A stretch of DNA of 64,000 nucleotides from Marinomonas polaris DSM 16579 (GTDB lineage Bacteria > Pseudomonadota > Gammaproteobacteria > Pseudomonadales > Marinomonadaceae), in contig NZ_FQVF01000019.1 of NCBI RefSeq assembly GCF_900129155.1, forward strand, positions 1 to 64,000, read 5' to 3'. This document shows, one piece after another, positions 8,561 through 17,586 of the stretch. How positions within the stretch are numbered: position 1 is the first letter of the stretch; each line of letters opens with the position of its first letter. The position numbers were made by a program, and so were the translations under genes. The notes beneath the pieces were generated by a model, which was not told where the DNA came from, did not search any database, and saw only the letters and a list, made by a program, of their open reading frames with translations.

Positions 8561-9423
8561 CCTCTATTTCGCGCCATTCGGGTACTAATCAAAATGCTTG
8601 AAAAAATAAACAACATTCCAAGAATGGCGTAAATGTCAGGGACATGGCCCCAGACAACCCATCCCCAAAACCCACTAAACACCACACCAACATAACTAAC
8701 GGGAGAAACAACACTTGCTGGCGCATAGGTATAAGCCAAATTATAAAGGTACATACCTACATACAAAGTGATGGTGACCGCAGCCACCAGAGGCCATACA
8801 GCAATAGGTAAAACCAAAGAATCACCCTGCACTAACATCAAAGGTAGAGACAATATTGTCGACACCAAAAAATACACAAACAAGGTTTCTTGACCTGATA
8901 CCTGCTGAGACAGCATTCGCGTTGTCACCATAGACAAGGCCAAGCCAATAGCAGAAATAAAACCAACAATATGCCAAGGATTTAAGTGGTCCGGCGTAGG
9001 CTGAATAACAAATGCCACACCAATAAAACCAATTATAAGCGGTAACCAACGCGCCTTTGGAATTCTGATTTTATGCAGTATTAGCACCACAAAAGGAACA
9101 CACAATGGCGCGCAGGTTCGAAGTAAAGAAGCTTCCACCAAAGGAATATGATTCAACGACCAATAATAAAAAAGAAAACCAATGAAGCCACCAAAACTGC
9201 GCAAAAAGTGAATTTTCCACACAGAAAGCGATCGTTTTTGCCAACGTCCGCGCATTTGGGGTAGAAGTATTAAGGCACAAAATAAACTCTGCCAAAAAAC
9301 TAGGGTTGATACCGCGATCATGGTTTGAGCCTGTTTGGCTGCCAGTGCAGTAAGCGACATAACAAACGCATAAGCGATTGTCATCACAATGCCTTTCTTT
9401 AATAACTCGTTATCATCTAACAC
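8557..9423 (-). CDS. EamA/DMT-family transporter (convergent third copy)
   Basis: A 288-residue protein with ten predicted membrane helices and two EamA repeats. Motifs include LTALAAKQAQTMIAVSTLVFWQSLF and the APLCVPFVVLILHKIRIPKARW segment seen in RhaT/RarD-like exporters that follow 'ea.llr.caPl.vpl'. A GTG at 9423 with AAAGAG seven bases upstream is used; an ATG at 9384 with AAAGG at a similar distance is a plausible alternative. It converges on and overlaps the neighbouring EamA gene by 4 bases, so three DMT genes lie in a row. Substrate unknown. Confidence 0.83.
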   Translation of the reverse strand: MLDDNELLKKGIVMTIAYAFVMSLTALAAKQAQTMIAVSTLVFWQSLFCALILLPQMRGRWQKRSLSVWKIHFLRSFGGFIGFLFYYWSLNHIPLVEASLLRTCAPLCVPFVVLILHKIRIPKARWLPLIIGFIGVAFVIQPTPDHLNPWHIVGFISAIGLALSMVTTRMLSQQVSGQETLFVYFLVSTILSLPLMLVQGDSLVLPIAVWPLVAAVTITLYVGMYLYNLAYTYAPASVVSPVSYVGVVFSGFWGWVVWGHVPDIYAILGMLFIFSSILISTRMARNRG

Positions 9424-9476
9424 TAAATCGCTCTTTCTATGTAAGTGAAGCAGGAAGACTGTTTAACTCAATCAAG

Positions 9477-10214
9477 CTAGATTGTCGAGCTATTAGCTCC
9501 TTCAGCGCTCGGCAATCCAGAACTAGGCATTCCAAGGTAACGAGAAAAAAGCGGATGAGGCTCGATTTGAGATAAAACAGATACGGGTTCATAAGCTGTA
9601 ACACGACCATGCTCAATCAAGATAACTCGTCCGCCGACCAAACTCGCTTCTTGCGGCAAATGCGATACCAACAAGGTGGTTAATCCCAATTCTAGCGTTA
9701 CATTATTGACCAAGTAGAGCATTTCTTCTCGTAAGGCAGGATCCAAAGCACTAAAAGGTTCATCGAGTAACAGGATAGGTTTTTTTCGTACCAATGCCCG
9801 TGCAATAGCGACCCTCTGGGCTTGCCCGCCAGACAAAGCCTGTGGATAGCGGTCTTTTTTATCAACAAGCTGTGTTTTTTCAAGCGCCCACTGAATTCTT
9901 GTTTTTTGCTCACCGCTTAAAGAGAGAGAAGGAGACAAACCAATGGCGACATTTTGCCAGACGGTTAATTGCGGAAATAAATTATCACTTTGAAATAAGG
10001 TCGATATTGGCCTTTCGTAAGGGGGTAAAGAAAGCAGTGATTCTTCGTTGAAAAAAAGCTCTCCACGGCCGTCTAAAAAGCCACCCAATAAATGCAATAG
10101 CGTACTTTTTCCTTCACCACTGCCACCAAGTAAAGTGGTGACACCAGGGGAAATCTCCACACAATAATTGGCATGAAAATTCTCCCAATCATATTGAAGG
10201 TTAATTTTTAACAC
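9477..10214 (-). CDS. thiQ: Thiamine ABC transporter, ATP-binding protein ThiQ
   Basis: A 245-residue ABC ATPase that powers uptake of thiamine and thiamine phosphates. It has Walker A GGSGEGKST near residue 31, the ABC signature LSGGQAQR, Walker B ILLLDEPFSALD and the switch histidine in LLVSHLPQEA. It overlaps the 3' end of thiP by 14 bases and is the last gene of the thiB-thiP-thiQ operon under the TPP riboswitch, which fixes the substrate assignment. The C-terminal tail after residue 215 is poorly conserved. Confidence 0.93.
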   Translation of the reverse strand: MLKINLQYDWENFHANYCVEISPGVTTLLGGSGEGKSTLLHLLGGFLDGRGELFFNEESLLSLPPYERPISTLFQSDNLFPQLTVWQNVAIGLSPSLSLSGEQKTRIQWALEKTQLVDKKDRYPQALSGGQAQRVAIARALVRKKPILLLDEPFSALDPALREEMLYLVNNVTLELGLTTLLVSHLPQEASLVGGRVILIEHGRVTAYEPVSVLSQIEPHPLFSRYLGMPSSGLPSAEGANSSTI

Positions 10215-11832
10215 GTGCTGTTACTCCACCAATAAAGCGAGACGAACAATAAAACAAGATCAAGCATAGAGAAATTAATACCACAGCAACACAAGCCCCC
10301 TCTTCCAACCGATAAGAGCCAATCAATTGAAATAAATACAGTGGCAAAGACACTAAACCCTGACTACCAAATAAAGCAATCACCCCCATGTCACCCAAAG
10401 ACAGCAGAAGAGCATAACCTAACGCTTGCGCAACACTTGGTCGAATCAACGGCCACTCAAGACACCAGCGCGACCAAGACTGAATCCCCAAGCTTAAATA
10501 TACATTTCGAAAGCGCCGCTCTTGTTGGTACATTACTGGCATCAAAGCTCGCAGCACAAAAGGCAGCGCCATAACCGCATTGACCCACACAACAATCCAA
10601 TAACTCGACTGCAACCCCCAGCCAAAATCACGCAAAGTCAAAAACAAGCCAGTGGCAATCACCAAACCCGGCACCATTAAAATCATATTCCCTAGATGCT
10701 CGATTTTATTCGGCAAAAAAGCAAAATACTGACGCGCCATACAAAACCGCGCCAGCACACCAAAACAGACACCAAGCAGCAAACTTACCAGAGCCGCTGG
10801 AATAGCAATTTGCAATGAAACAAGCACAGCATTCCACAAAGCAACAGACTGTAATGTCTTGAAAAAAACAGGTGAGAAAATCGGATCAAAAATCGCTAAA
10901 AAAGGCGGAATAACCAATACAAACGCACATAGTAAGGCCAAGTAATCTGCCGACTTAGCCCAAAAAGAATCTTTAAGTAAATAACTCTTTACCGCTAATA
11001 AACTCACATCTTGACGGTTAATCGGTGCGATCCGATAAACAATAACTGCGAATAAAGTACATATTGATACCTGCAGCAAAGCTAAAAAACTGGCTTTATT
11101 TAGATCAAAATCAAATCTAAGCGCCTGATAAATAGCCACTTCCAAAGTACTATATTTTGGGCCGCCACCTAAGCTTAACACCACAGCAAAGCTAGAGAAG
11201 CACAACATAAAAATCAGCACAAATGCTCCAGGTAGAACCTTTTTCATGTAGTGCCATTCAATCCAGCGAAAAGCTGCCCAACGAGAAAACCCAAGTTGCG
11301 AAGCCTGACGCCACTGCCCTGATGGAATTAAGTCATAACCTTGCAATAAAAGGCGCACGGCCAGCGGCATATTAAAAAACACATGGGCAAGCAAGATCCC
11401 CACCAAACCATACAAGGGAATTTGTACCCCAAACAACTGATTCAGCCACCCGGTACGACCATAGACAACCACCAAGCCTAAAATCGCCACAATGGTTGGC
11501 ACCACCATGGAAACTGAAAACAATTGCAGTAAAGCAGATCGGCCATAAAACTGGCGATGAATAAGACAAGAAGCAACAGGAATAGCAATAAGTAAGCTAA
11601 TACCACTGCTTAGCAGCGCTTGCCATAAGGAAAAGCGTACAACCCGCCAAAGATAAGGCTGCTGCATATAGCCAAGCCAAGAGTGTAATTCGCTATAACG
11701 CAAAAGAGCCGCCAAACTGGCAGCTCCCATTAGCAGGAAAAAACCAACACCTAATAGCGCCGGCAATAACCCTTTGACGGTTCGAAAGAAAAACAACTTA
11801 ACGTCGATTATCGAGTCGTGGCATTTAACCAC
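10201..11832 (-). CDS. thiP: Thiamine ABC transporter permease ThiP
   Basis: A 543-residue permease with two fused binding-protein-dependent transport domains, about twelve helices in all. EAA-loop-like stretches (QASQLGFSRWAAFRWIEWHYMK in the first half, VYLSLGIQSWSRWCLEWPLIRP in the second) would dock ThiQ. The fused layout and the length match E. coli ThiP (536 residues). The start is a GTG at 11832 with GGA seven bases upstream, overlapping the thiB 3' end by 25 bases; a shorter start near the FFFRTVKGLLP segment is possible. Confidence 0.93.
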   Translation of the reverse strand: MVKCHDSIIDVKLFFFRTVKGLLPALLGVGFFLLMGAASLAALLRYSELHSWLGYMQQPYLWRVVRFSLWQALLSSGISLLIAIPVASCLIHRQFYGRSALLQLFSVSMVVPTIVAILGLVVVYGRTGWLNQLFGVQIPLYGLVGILLAHVFFNMPLAVRLLLQGYDLIPSGQWRQASQLGFSRWAAFRWIEWHYMKKVLPGAFVLIFMLCFSSFAVVLSLGGGPKYSTLEVAIYQALRFDFDLNKASFLALLQVSICTLFAVIVYRIAPINRQDVSLLAVKSYLLKDSFWAKSADYLALLCAFVLVIPPFLAIFDPIFSPVFFKTLQSVALWNAVLVSLQIAIPAALVSLLLGVCFGVLARFCMARQYFAFLPNKIEHLGNMILMVPGLVIATGLFLTLRDFGWGLQSSYWIVVWVNAVMALPFVLRALMPVMYQQERRFRNVYLSLGIQSWSRWCLEWPLIRPSVAQALGYALLLSLGDMGVIALFGSQGLVSLPLYLFQLIGSYRLEEGACVAVVLISLCLILFYCSSRFIGGVTARVKN

Positions 11833-12821
11833 TCATCAATCCAAGCTTTACGATGTTGTGCCACGTCTTTTGCCGGCAGAACCAAACTCTTTACCGGTTT
11901 TAAAGCACTGTCAAAAGCCGCTGGTAATTTTTCATCTAGCTTAACCACGGGTAACATCCAATTGCCCGTTGCAACTGTCGATTGGAAACCTGGCTGCAAA
12001 ATAAACTGCATAAACTGCTTCGCCAAGGCAGGATGAGGCGCACCTTTCATCATCGCTGCCACTTCGATTTGTGGATAAAGGCCTTCACTGGCTGCAGCAG
12101 CTTTATACTTATTATCCCCTTCCGCAACAATGTGATAAGCAGGAGATGTGGTGTAGCTCAACACAACATCCGCTTCGCCTTTCAAAAATAAACCATAGCC
12201 GTCGGACCAACTTTTCGTTACTGTCACGGTATGAGAAGCCAAACGCCCCCATGCATCAGCAGCATTATCGCCATAAACAGATTTCACCCATAACAACAGA
12301 CCAAGCCCTGGCGTGCTCGTTCTTGGATCCTGATAAATAACACGCAGGTTTTGATTATCCACCACTTCTTTCAAACTAGTTGGCGGACTTTGAAGCGTTT
12401 CAGAATTGTAAATAAAAGCGAAGTGACCTTGATCAAATGGCACGAAGGTTTTATCCGACCAACCACCAGCAATAGTGACAGCTGAAGTATCAACAGCATG
12501 GTTCGCCAATAGGCCTGTCTGTTTTGCGGCTTCCATTAGATTTAGGTCTAACCCCAAAAGTACATCAGCTTGTGACGATTTCCCTTCTAATTGCGCGCGG
12601 GACAAAATACCAACCGAAGAGTCCAATGCGACAAAATTCACTTCACAGGCACATTCTTTTTCGAAATTAGCTTTTATCTTCGGGCCTGGGCCCCAGTCGG
12701 ATGCAAACGCATCATAGGTATAGATATTCAGAGTATCTTTGGCTAATGTTACAGGCGAAAAAGCTACGCCAAGACTAATAACAGCCGCAGAAAAAAGAGT
12801 GCTTAACAAAAATGGTTTCAA
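11808..12821 (-). CDS. thiB: Thiamine-binding periplasmic protein ThiB
   Basis: A 337-residue substrate-binding protein with a Sec signal peptide (MKPFLLSTLFSAAVISLGVA, cleaved after about residue 27 at TLA-KD). The mature start LNIYTYDAFASDWGPGPKIK is the TbpA/ThiB hallmark, and the later stretch LGLDLNLMEAAKQTGL also fits. It delivers thiamine, thiamine phosphate or TPP to ThiP. It is the first gene of the operon and starts 89 bases after the 3' edge of the TPP riboswitch, so expression should fall when TPP is abundant. Confidence 0.95.
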   Translation of the reverse strand: MKPFLLSTLFSAAVISLGVAFSPVTLAKDTLNIYTYDAFASDWGPGPKIKANFEKECACEVNFVALDSSVGILSRAQLEGKSSQADVLLGLDLNLMEAAKQTGLLANHAVDTSAVTIAGGWSDKTFVPFDQGHFAFIYNSETLQSPPTSLKEVVDNQNLRVIYQDPRTSTPGLGLLLWVKSVYGDNAADAWGRLASHTVTVTKSWSDGYGLFLKGEADVVLSYTTSPAYHIVAEGDNKYKAAAASEGLYPQIEVAAMMKGAPHPALAKQFMQFILQPGFQSTVATGNWMLPVVKLDEKLPAAFDSALKPVKSLVLPAKDVAQHRKAWIDEWLNATTR

Positions 12822-12910
12822 AGTGTCGCTCCTAAAATAAGTGAGCGGCGTACAGGGGAAATGGCAAGGATGATTTTTGAGCTACTATATATGTCGGCAG
12901 TTCAACTTGC

Positions 12911-13017
12911 TATCTCGATTCCTACGCCAGCATGATCTGGATCAGGTTCGGTGGGTTAGCAGACAATCTGCTTCTCAGCTCTAACATTTACTAAATGCTA
13001 AAGCACCCCATGAGATA
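12911..13017 (-). ncRNA. TPP riboswitch (THI element) upstream of thiBPQ
   Basis: Read on the minus strand it has the conserved boxes in order: GGGGTGC (13003-13009), GCTGAGA, ACCC, GAACCTGATC and ATGCTGGCGTAGGAA. The P1 stem TATCTC (13012-13017) pairs with GAGATA (12911-12916). It is the thiamine-pyrophosphate aptamer and controls the downstream thiB. The expression platform between 12822 and 12910 was not resolved. Confidence 0.95.
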
Positions 13018-13042
13018 ATGAGCGTTTATTGTAAAGAGTCGA

Positions 13043-14269
13043 TCAACGGAAGTCTATTTCAGCAAGCACTCTGGTGACTGCACCTTGATTTTTTTCCGCA
13101 AAACGCAACGCAGTTTGACCGAGACGGAACCGCTGAGAAGATTGCCCCGCAAGATCCACAACTACTTTTGTCAATTGCGCTTCGTCTTGACAACGAATAG
13201 CGCCATTGACCTGCAAAAGTTGTTCAGTAATATCCATAAAATTAAAGGTATAAGGTCCAACTAAAATTGCCTTTCCAAGCAAGGCGGGCTCAATTGGATT
13301 GTGGCCACCGCGTTTAATCAAACTGCCACCAACAAAAGCCATATCAGATGCTTGATAGTAATACATCAACTCACCCATGGAGTCGCCAATCACCACATCA
13401 AAGTTAGCCCATTGATCGAGTGCCGTTTGAGTACGAAGAGCAACTCGCTCAAAAGACTGCATAGCTAAAGCTTGTACTGCTTCGAAGCGTTCAGGATGAC
13501 GAGGAACCAGTACCAATAACGCATCTGGATATTTTTGTAGCAGCGCCTTATGAACGCGCAATAGCATTTCATCTTCACCTTGGTGAGTACTTCCTCCCAC
13601 CCAGACAAACCTTGAACCTAACTGTCGACGCCAGTTAACTTGAAATACTTCAGGCGGCACAGCAAGATCGAATTTAATACTTCCTGTCACTAATACTTTT
13701 TTTGCTCCCAACGCTTCAAAGCGCACTGCATCAGCTTGTGCATGCGCCAAAAAACAATCCGGTAAAGCAAATAAGGGGCGCGAGATAGCTGAAAACTTCT
13801 GATAGCGCAGGAAAGAACGATCACTCAAACGGGCATTCACCACTTCAACACGTAGACCTCGCTGCTTAGTCAATTGCAACAAGTTAGGCCAAAGTTCGGT
13901 TTCAACAATTAATAAATGCTTACAGGTCAATTTTCTTAGCGCCCTTTTAACACTTGAACGCCAGTCCATTGGTAAGTATCGATGCTCTGCAAAAGGAAAG
14001 GTTTTTACTACTTGCTCTGCACCCGTCGGTGTCATAGTGGTAATTAATAATCGCTGTGTAGGGTATTTTTCACGCCATTGAAGCACTAACGGGCGTACAG
14101 CAAGCACTTCGCCCACAGACGCACAATGAATCCATAAATCCGCTTCAACAGAAGGCCAAAAGCCAAACGCTTCTTTAGCACGATAGTCCTGATAAGTTTT
14201 CTTAAAACGCCGTATTTTAGATAAAATAACCGGCGTTAATAAGACTAGTAAAGAACGGTACAGCCACAT
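13043..14269 (-). CDS. waaA: 3-deoxy-D-manno-octulosonic acid (Kdo) transferase
   Basis: A 408-residue GT30 enzyme that adds Kdo from CMP-Kdo to lipid IVA on the cytoplasmic face of the inner membrane. The N-terminal membrane anchor MWLYRSLLVLLTPVIL is followed by WIHCASVGEVLAVRPL, where the glutamate is the catalytic base position. Other family marks are LLITTMTPTGAEQV, VETELWPNLL, GSIKFDL and the Rossmann-like segment FVWVGGSTHQGEDE. It sits two bases after msbA and completes the hldE-msbA-waaA transcription unit. Confidence 0.96.
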   Translation of the reverse strand: MWLYRSLLVLLTPVILSKIRRFKKTYQDYRAKEAFGFWPSVEADLWIHCASVGEVLAVRPLVLQWREKYPTQRLLITTMTPTGAEQVVKTFPFAEHRYLPMDWRSSVKRALRKLTCKHLLIVETELWPNLLQLTKQRGLRVEVVNARLSDRSFLRYQKFSAISRPLFALPDCFLAHAQADAVRFEALGAKKVLVTGSIKFDLAVPPEVFQVNWRRQLGSRFVWVGGSTHQGEDEMLLRVHKALLQKYPDALLVLVPRHPERFEAVQALAMQSFERVALRTQTALDQWANFDVVIGDSMGELMYYYQASDMAFVGGSLIKRGGHNPIEPALLGKAILVGPYTFNFMDITEQLLQVNGAIRCQDEAQLTKVVVDLAGQSSQRFRLGQTALRFAEKNQGAVTRVLAEIDFR

Positions 14270-14271
14270 AA

Positions 14272-16062
14272 TTAAGCTGGTGTCTCGCTGAATTGCTGAT
14301 TATGAAGCTGCGCATAAGCACCATTCATCGCTAACAACTCACTGTGCGAGCCTTGTTCAATGATCTCACCATGATCCACAACCGCAATAATATCGGCATT
14401 CTCAATGGTCGATAATCGATGGGCAATAGCGATAGTGGTACGATTCGCCATTAGACCATCTAGGGCAGTCTGAATTGCTCGCTCTGATTCCGTATCCAAT
14501 GCTGACGTTGCTTCATCCAAAATCAAAATAGGCGCATTTTTCAAGATAGCTCTAGCTATCGCAATACGCTGTCGCTGACCACCTGACAAGAGAACACCAT
14601 TCTCGCCAACCATGGTATCTAGACCATGATCAAGCTCTTGAATAAAGTCCCAAGCATTGGCCGCTTTAGCTGCTTCAATGACATCTTCTACACTGGTATC
14701 ACGCAAATAACCGTAGGCGATATTATCTCGAATCGTGCCATTGAAAAGTACAACTTGTTGATTTACCAAAGCGATATTAGAGCGCAGCTCAGTCAACTTA
14801 TAATCATTGATACGAACGCCATCTATACTCAAGGAACCATCATCAATATCATAAAAACGCGGAATTAAGTTCGCTATCGTAGATTTACCACTACCTGAAC
14901 GCCCTACTAACGCCAAAGTTTTTCCAGCTGGCAAAGACAAACTAATATTTTTTAATGTCTGTTTCTCAGCACCAGTGTATTTAAAGGACATATTATCCCA
15001 CTCAATATCCCCCTTAAATCGGGTTGCAGGTGTTAATCCTTTATCAACCTCTTCTGGCAAATCCAAGAAATCAAAAATACTATAAGAAGCAGCAATACCT
15101 TTTTGCAAAATACTGTTTACATCAGTCAGCTGACGAATAGGCTTACCCAACATACCAGCGGCAGTCAGGAAAGCGATAAAATCCCCTGGAGACATATGAG
15201 AACTGATCGAAGGACTCAAGGCAAACCAAATTAAAATCGCCATCATCAGCGCAAGAATGAACTGCACAATCGGAATATTAAGAGATTTAGTCATTTCCAT
15301 TTTTAACTGAGAACGACGGTTTTCATTCGCAGCCTTATGGAAACGCGATATTTCATACTGGCTACCGCCAAATATTTTAACCACTTCATGACCTTTAATC
15401 GCTTCTGATGCCACATCAGTAACACCACCCATCGCATTTTGAATTCTAGTACTCAGTTTGCGAAAACGCTTAGATGCATAAGAAACAATTAAGCCAATTA
15501 AAGGCACAACCAATAAAAACAATAAAGAAAGGCGCCAGTTCATATAGATCATATAGCCTAACAAACCAACAACTGTTAGGCCTTCACGCAAAAGAACACG
15601 TATTGCCTGAGTAATAGAGCCAATGACTTGTTCAGTATCGTATGTCAGCTTAGCGAGAAGTCGTCCAGTAGGAATAGAATGATAATAATTAGAAGGTAAG
15701 AGTACGAGCTTATTAAACATGCTGGTACGTAAATCAAACACTACATTATTGGCGACTTTCGCCATAAAGTAGTTACCCAAGAAGGTACCTATCCCTCGAG
15801 CAATAAAAACCCCCAGAATAGCCAAAGGTATTAATAGACGACTATCTGATATTTGCCCTACAGAAACAATATCTACAATATGCTTTAGTAAAGCAGCTAA
15901 AGCTGGCTCCATCGAAGCATAAATGACATAACCTATTATACTAAGAACCAAATACAACCAAGATGAGCGCACATAACCCAAAAGACGAAAATAGTTTTGC
16001 ATCCCAGAAACAGGCACTTTGGGAGCCGGAGTTTCGATTTCTATATTTTCTTTATCTTGCAT
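14272..16062 (-). CDS. msbA: Lipid A export ABC transporter MsbA
   Basis: A 596-residue half-transporter that flips lipid A-core across the inner membrane as a homodimer. The six-helix ABC membrane domain occupies about residues 25-330 and the ATPase domain about 350-590. The ATPase shows Walker A GRSGSGKST, signature LLSGGQRQRIAIARA, Walker B ILILDEATSALD and the H-loop in AIAHRLSTI. Its start follows the hldE stop without a gap, which supports translational coupling. The LPS gene neighbours support MsbA rather than a generic exporter. Confidence 0.96.
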   Translation of the reverse strand: MQDKENIEIETPAPKVPVSGMQNYFRLLGYVRSSWLYLVLSIIGYVIYASMEPALAALLKHIVDIVSVGQISDSRLLIPLAILGVFIARGIGTFLGNYFMAKVANNVVFDLRTSMFNKLVLLPSNYYHSIPTGRLLAKLTYDTEQVIGSITQAIRVLLREGLTVVGLLGYMIYMNWRLSLLFLLVVPLIGLIVSYASKRFRKLSTRIQNAMGGVTDVASEAIKGHEVVKIFGGSQYEISRFHKAANENRRSQLKMEMTKSLNIPIVQFILALMMAILIWFALSPSISSHMSPGDFIAFLTAAGMLGKPIRQLTDVNSILQKGIAASYSIFDFLDLPEEVDKGLTPATRFKGDIEWDNMSFKYTGAEKQTLKNISLSLPAGKTLALVGRSGSGKSTIANLIPRFYDIDDGSLSIDGVRINDYKLTELRSNIALVNQQVVLFNGTIRDNIAYGYLRDTSVEDVIEAAKAANAWDFIQELDHGLDTMVGENGVLLSGGQRQRIAIARAILKNAPILILDEATSALDTESERAIQTALDGLMANRTTIAIAHRLSTIENADIIAVVDHGEIIEQGSHSELLAMNGAYAQLHNQQFSETPA

Positions 16063-17520
16063 TTATAAATTCGCTTTTTCGATGATAGAGGTAGTTGAGT
16101 AACCATCAACAAAAGTCAAAACTTTCACTTCCCCTCCATGAGCTAAGACATGATCAGCACCAACAATTGTTTCTATGGTGTAATCCCCACCTTTAACCAA
16201 AACATCAGGCGTTAAGAATTCAATAATTTCTTTTGGTGTGTCTTCGTCGAACCAAGTTACCCAGTCAATAGAGCCCACGCCTTCAAGCACAGACATACGG
16301 TGAATCAAGTTATTAATTGGACGTTTTTCACCTTTGAGTCGCTTAACTGATGCATCGGTATTGACGGCAACAATTAAACGATCTCCAAGCGCTTTGGCCT
16401 GCTTCATGTAAGCAATATGTCCAGGATGAAGAATATCGAAACAACCATTCGTAAAAACAATCTTTTCACCATTCATCTGCGCCAGTTTAATTTGCTCAAG
16501 CAGGTCTTCTGGAGAAAGCACGCCAAAGTTTGTGTTATGTGAACGCTGAAACATGATGGCGTCTAGTCGCTCAGCACTGATTGATGCCGTACCCAGTTTT
16601 CCAACGACATAACCCGCTGCTTGGTTAGCGTATTCAACAGCATCAATAAAACGCTTACTCGTAACATAAACCGCAGTCAAAACTGCAACAACGGTATCAC
16701 CAGCGCCCGTAACATCAAACACCTCTTTGGCAGCCGTCGCCAATGAAAAAGGAGGTTTATCATCACTCAATAAAATCAAACCGTCTTCACCACGAGTGAC
16801 CAATAATGCTTTCCAGCCAAATTGCTCGCGCAGAGCTTTGGCTTTTTCTTCCAACTCTTTCGTTGAGCGGCATTTACCCACTATCATTTCGAACTCAAGA
16901 AGGTTCGGCTTAACTAAGGTTGCTCCTTGATAGATTGAGAAGTCATTACCTTTAGGGTCAACAAAACTAGGCACTTTCGCCGCATTTGATAATTTAATCA
17001 AAGACTGAACATCAGCAAGGCAGCCTTTTGCATAGTCAGAAAAAATGACAGCATCAGATTCAGGCAAACACTCCTCGACGACTTTTGCCAATGCTTCATT
17101 TTGAGAAAGACTGTCTTCACGCTCTTCAAAATCCAAACGAATAAGTTGTTGATGACGACTCATCACACGCAATTTAGTGATGGTTGGTAAGGTTTCTGAG
17201 CGAACAAAACGACAAGTCACCCCTACCTCTTCTAGGCAACGAGACAAAACATCAGCATTTTCATCGTTGCCGACTACACCTACTAACGTTACAGATACAC
17301 CTAATTTAGCCAAACCAAGTGCTACGTTTGCGGCACCACCGGGGCGATCTTCAATACTGGAAACCTTAACGACTTGAACCGGAGCTTCAGGAGAAATACG
17401 CGAGGTGCCACCATGCCAGTAGCGATCTAACATCACATCCCCAACAACAAGGATGTGTTTATCTTTAAAATTCAAATACGAAGAGTTCATAGGCACATAA
17501 TAATCGATTTTTAGAGACAC
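16063..17520 (-). CDS. hldE: Bifunctional heptose 7-phosphate kinase / heptose 1-phosphate adenylyltransferase HldE
   Basis: A 485-residue two-domain enzyme making ADP-heptose for the LPS inner core. The PfkB-type kinase half (about residues 18-330) has HILVVGDVMLDRYWHGGTSR, RPGGAANVALGLAKLG and the catalytic loop DVTGAGDTVVA. The cytidylyltransferase-fold half (about 355-485) has FTNGCFDILHPGHIAYM and VKRLKGEKRPINNL. The start is uncertain: a GTG at 17520 has only a distant GGGAG, and an ATG at 17490 giving MNSSYLNFKDKHILVVGD has no clear ribosome site. It is the first gene of the hldE-msbA-waaA unit. Confidence 0.96.
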   Translation of the reverse strand: MSLKIDYYVPMNSSYLNFKDKHILVVGDVMLDRYWHGGTSRISPEAPVQVVKVSSIEDRPGGAANVALGLAKLGVSVTLVGVVGNDENADVLSRCLEEVGVTCRFVRSETLPTITKLRVMSRHQQLIRLDFEEREDSLSQNEALAKVVEECLPESDAVIFSDYAKGCLADVQSLIKLSNAAKVPSFVDPKGNDFSIYQGATLVKPNLLEFEMIVGKCRSTKELEEKAKALREQFGWKALLVTRGEDGLILLSDDKPPFSLATAAKEVFDVTGAGDTVVAVLTAVYVTSKRFIDAVEYANQAAGYVVGKLGTASISAERLDAIMFQRSHNTNFGVLSPEDLLEQIKLAQMNGEKIVFTNGCFDILHPGHIAYMKQAKALGDRLIVAVNTDASVKRLKGEKRPINNLIHRMSVLEGVGSIDWVTWFDEDTPKEIIEFLTPDVLVKGGDYTIETIVGADHVLAHGGEVKVLTFVDGYSTTSIIEKANL

Positions 17521-17586
17521 TCATCTTATCATACTCCCACACCAAGTTGGACATACCTAAAACATACGAAATAAGGCTTTTACACA

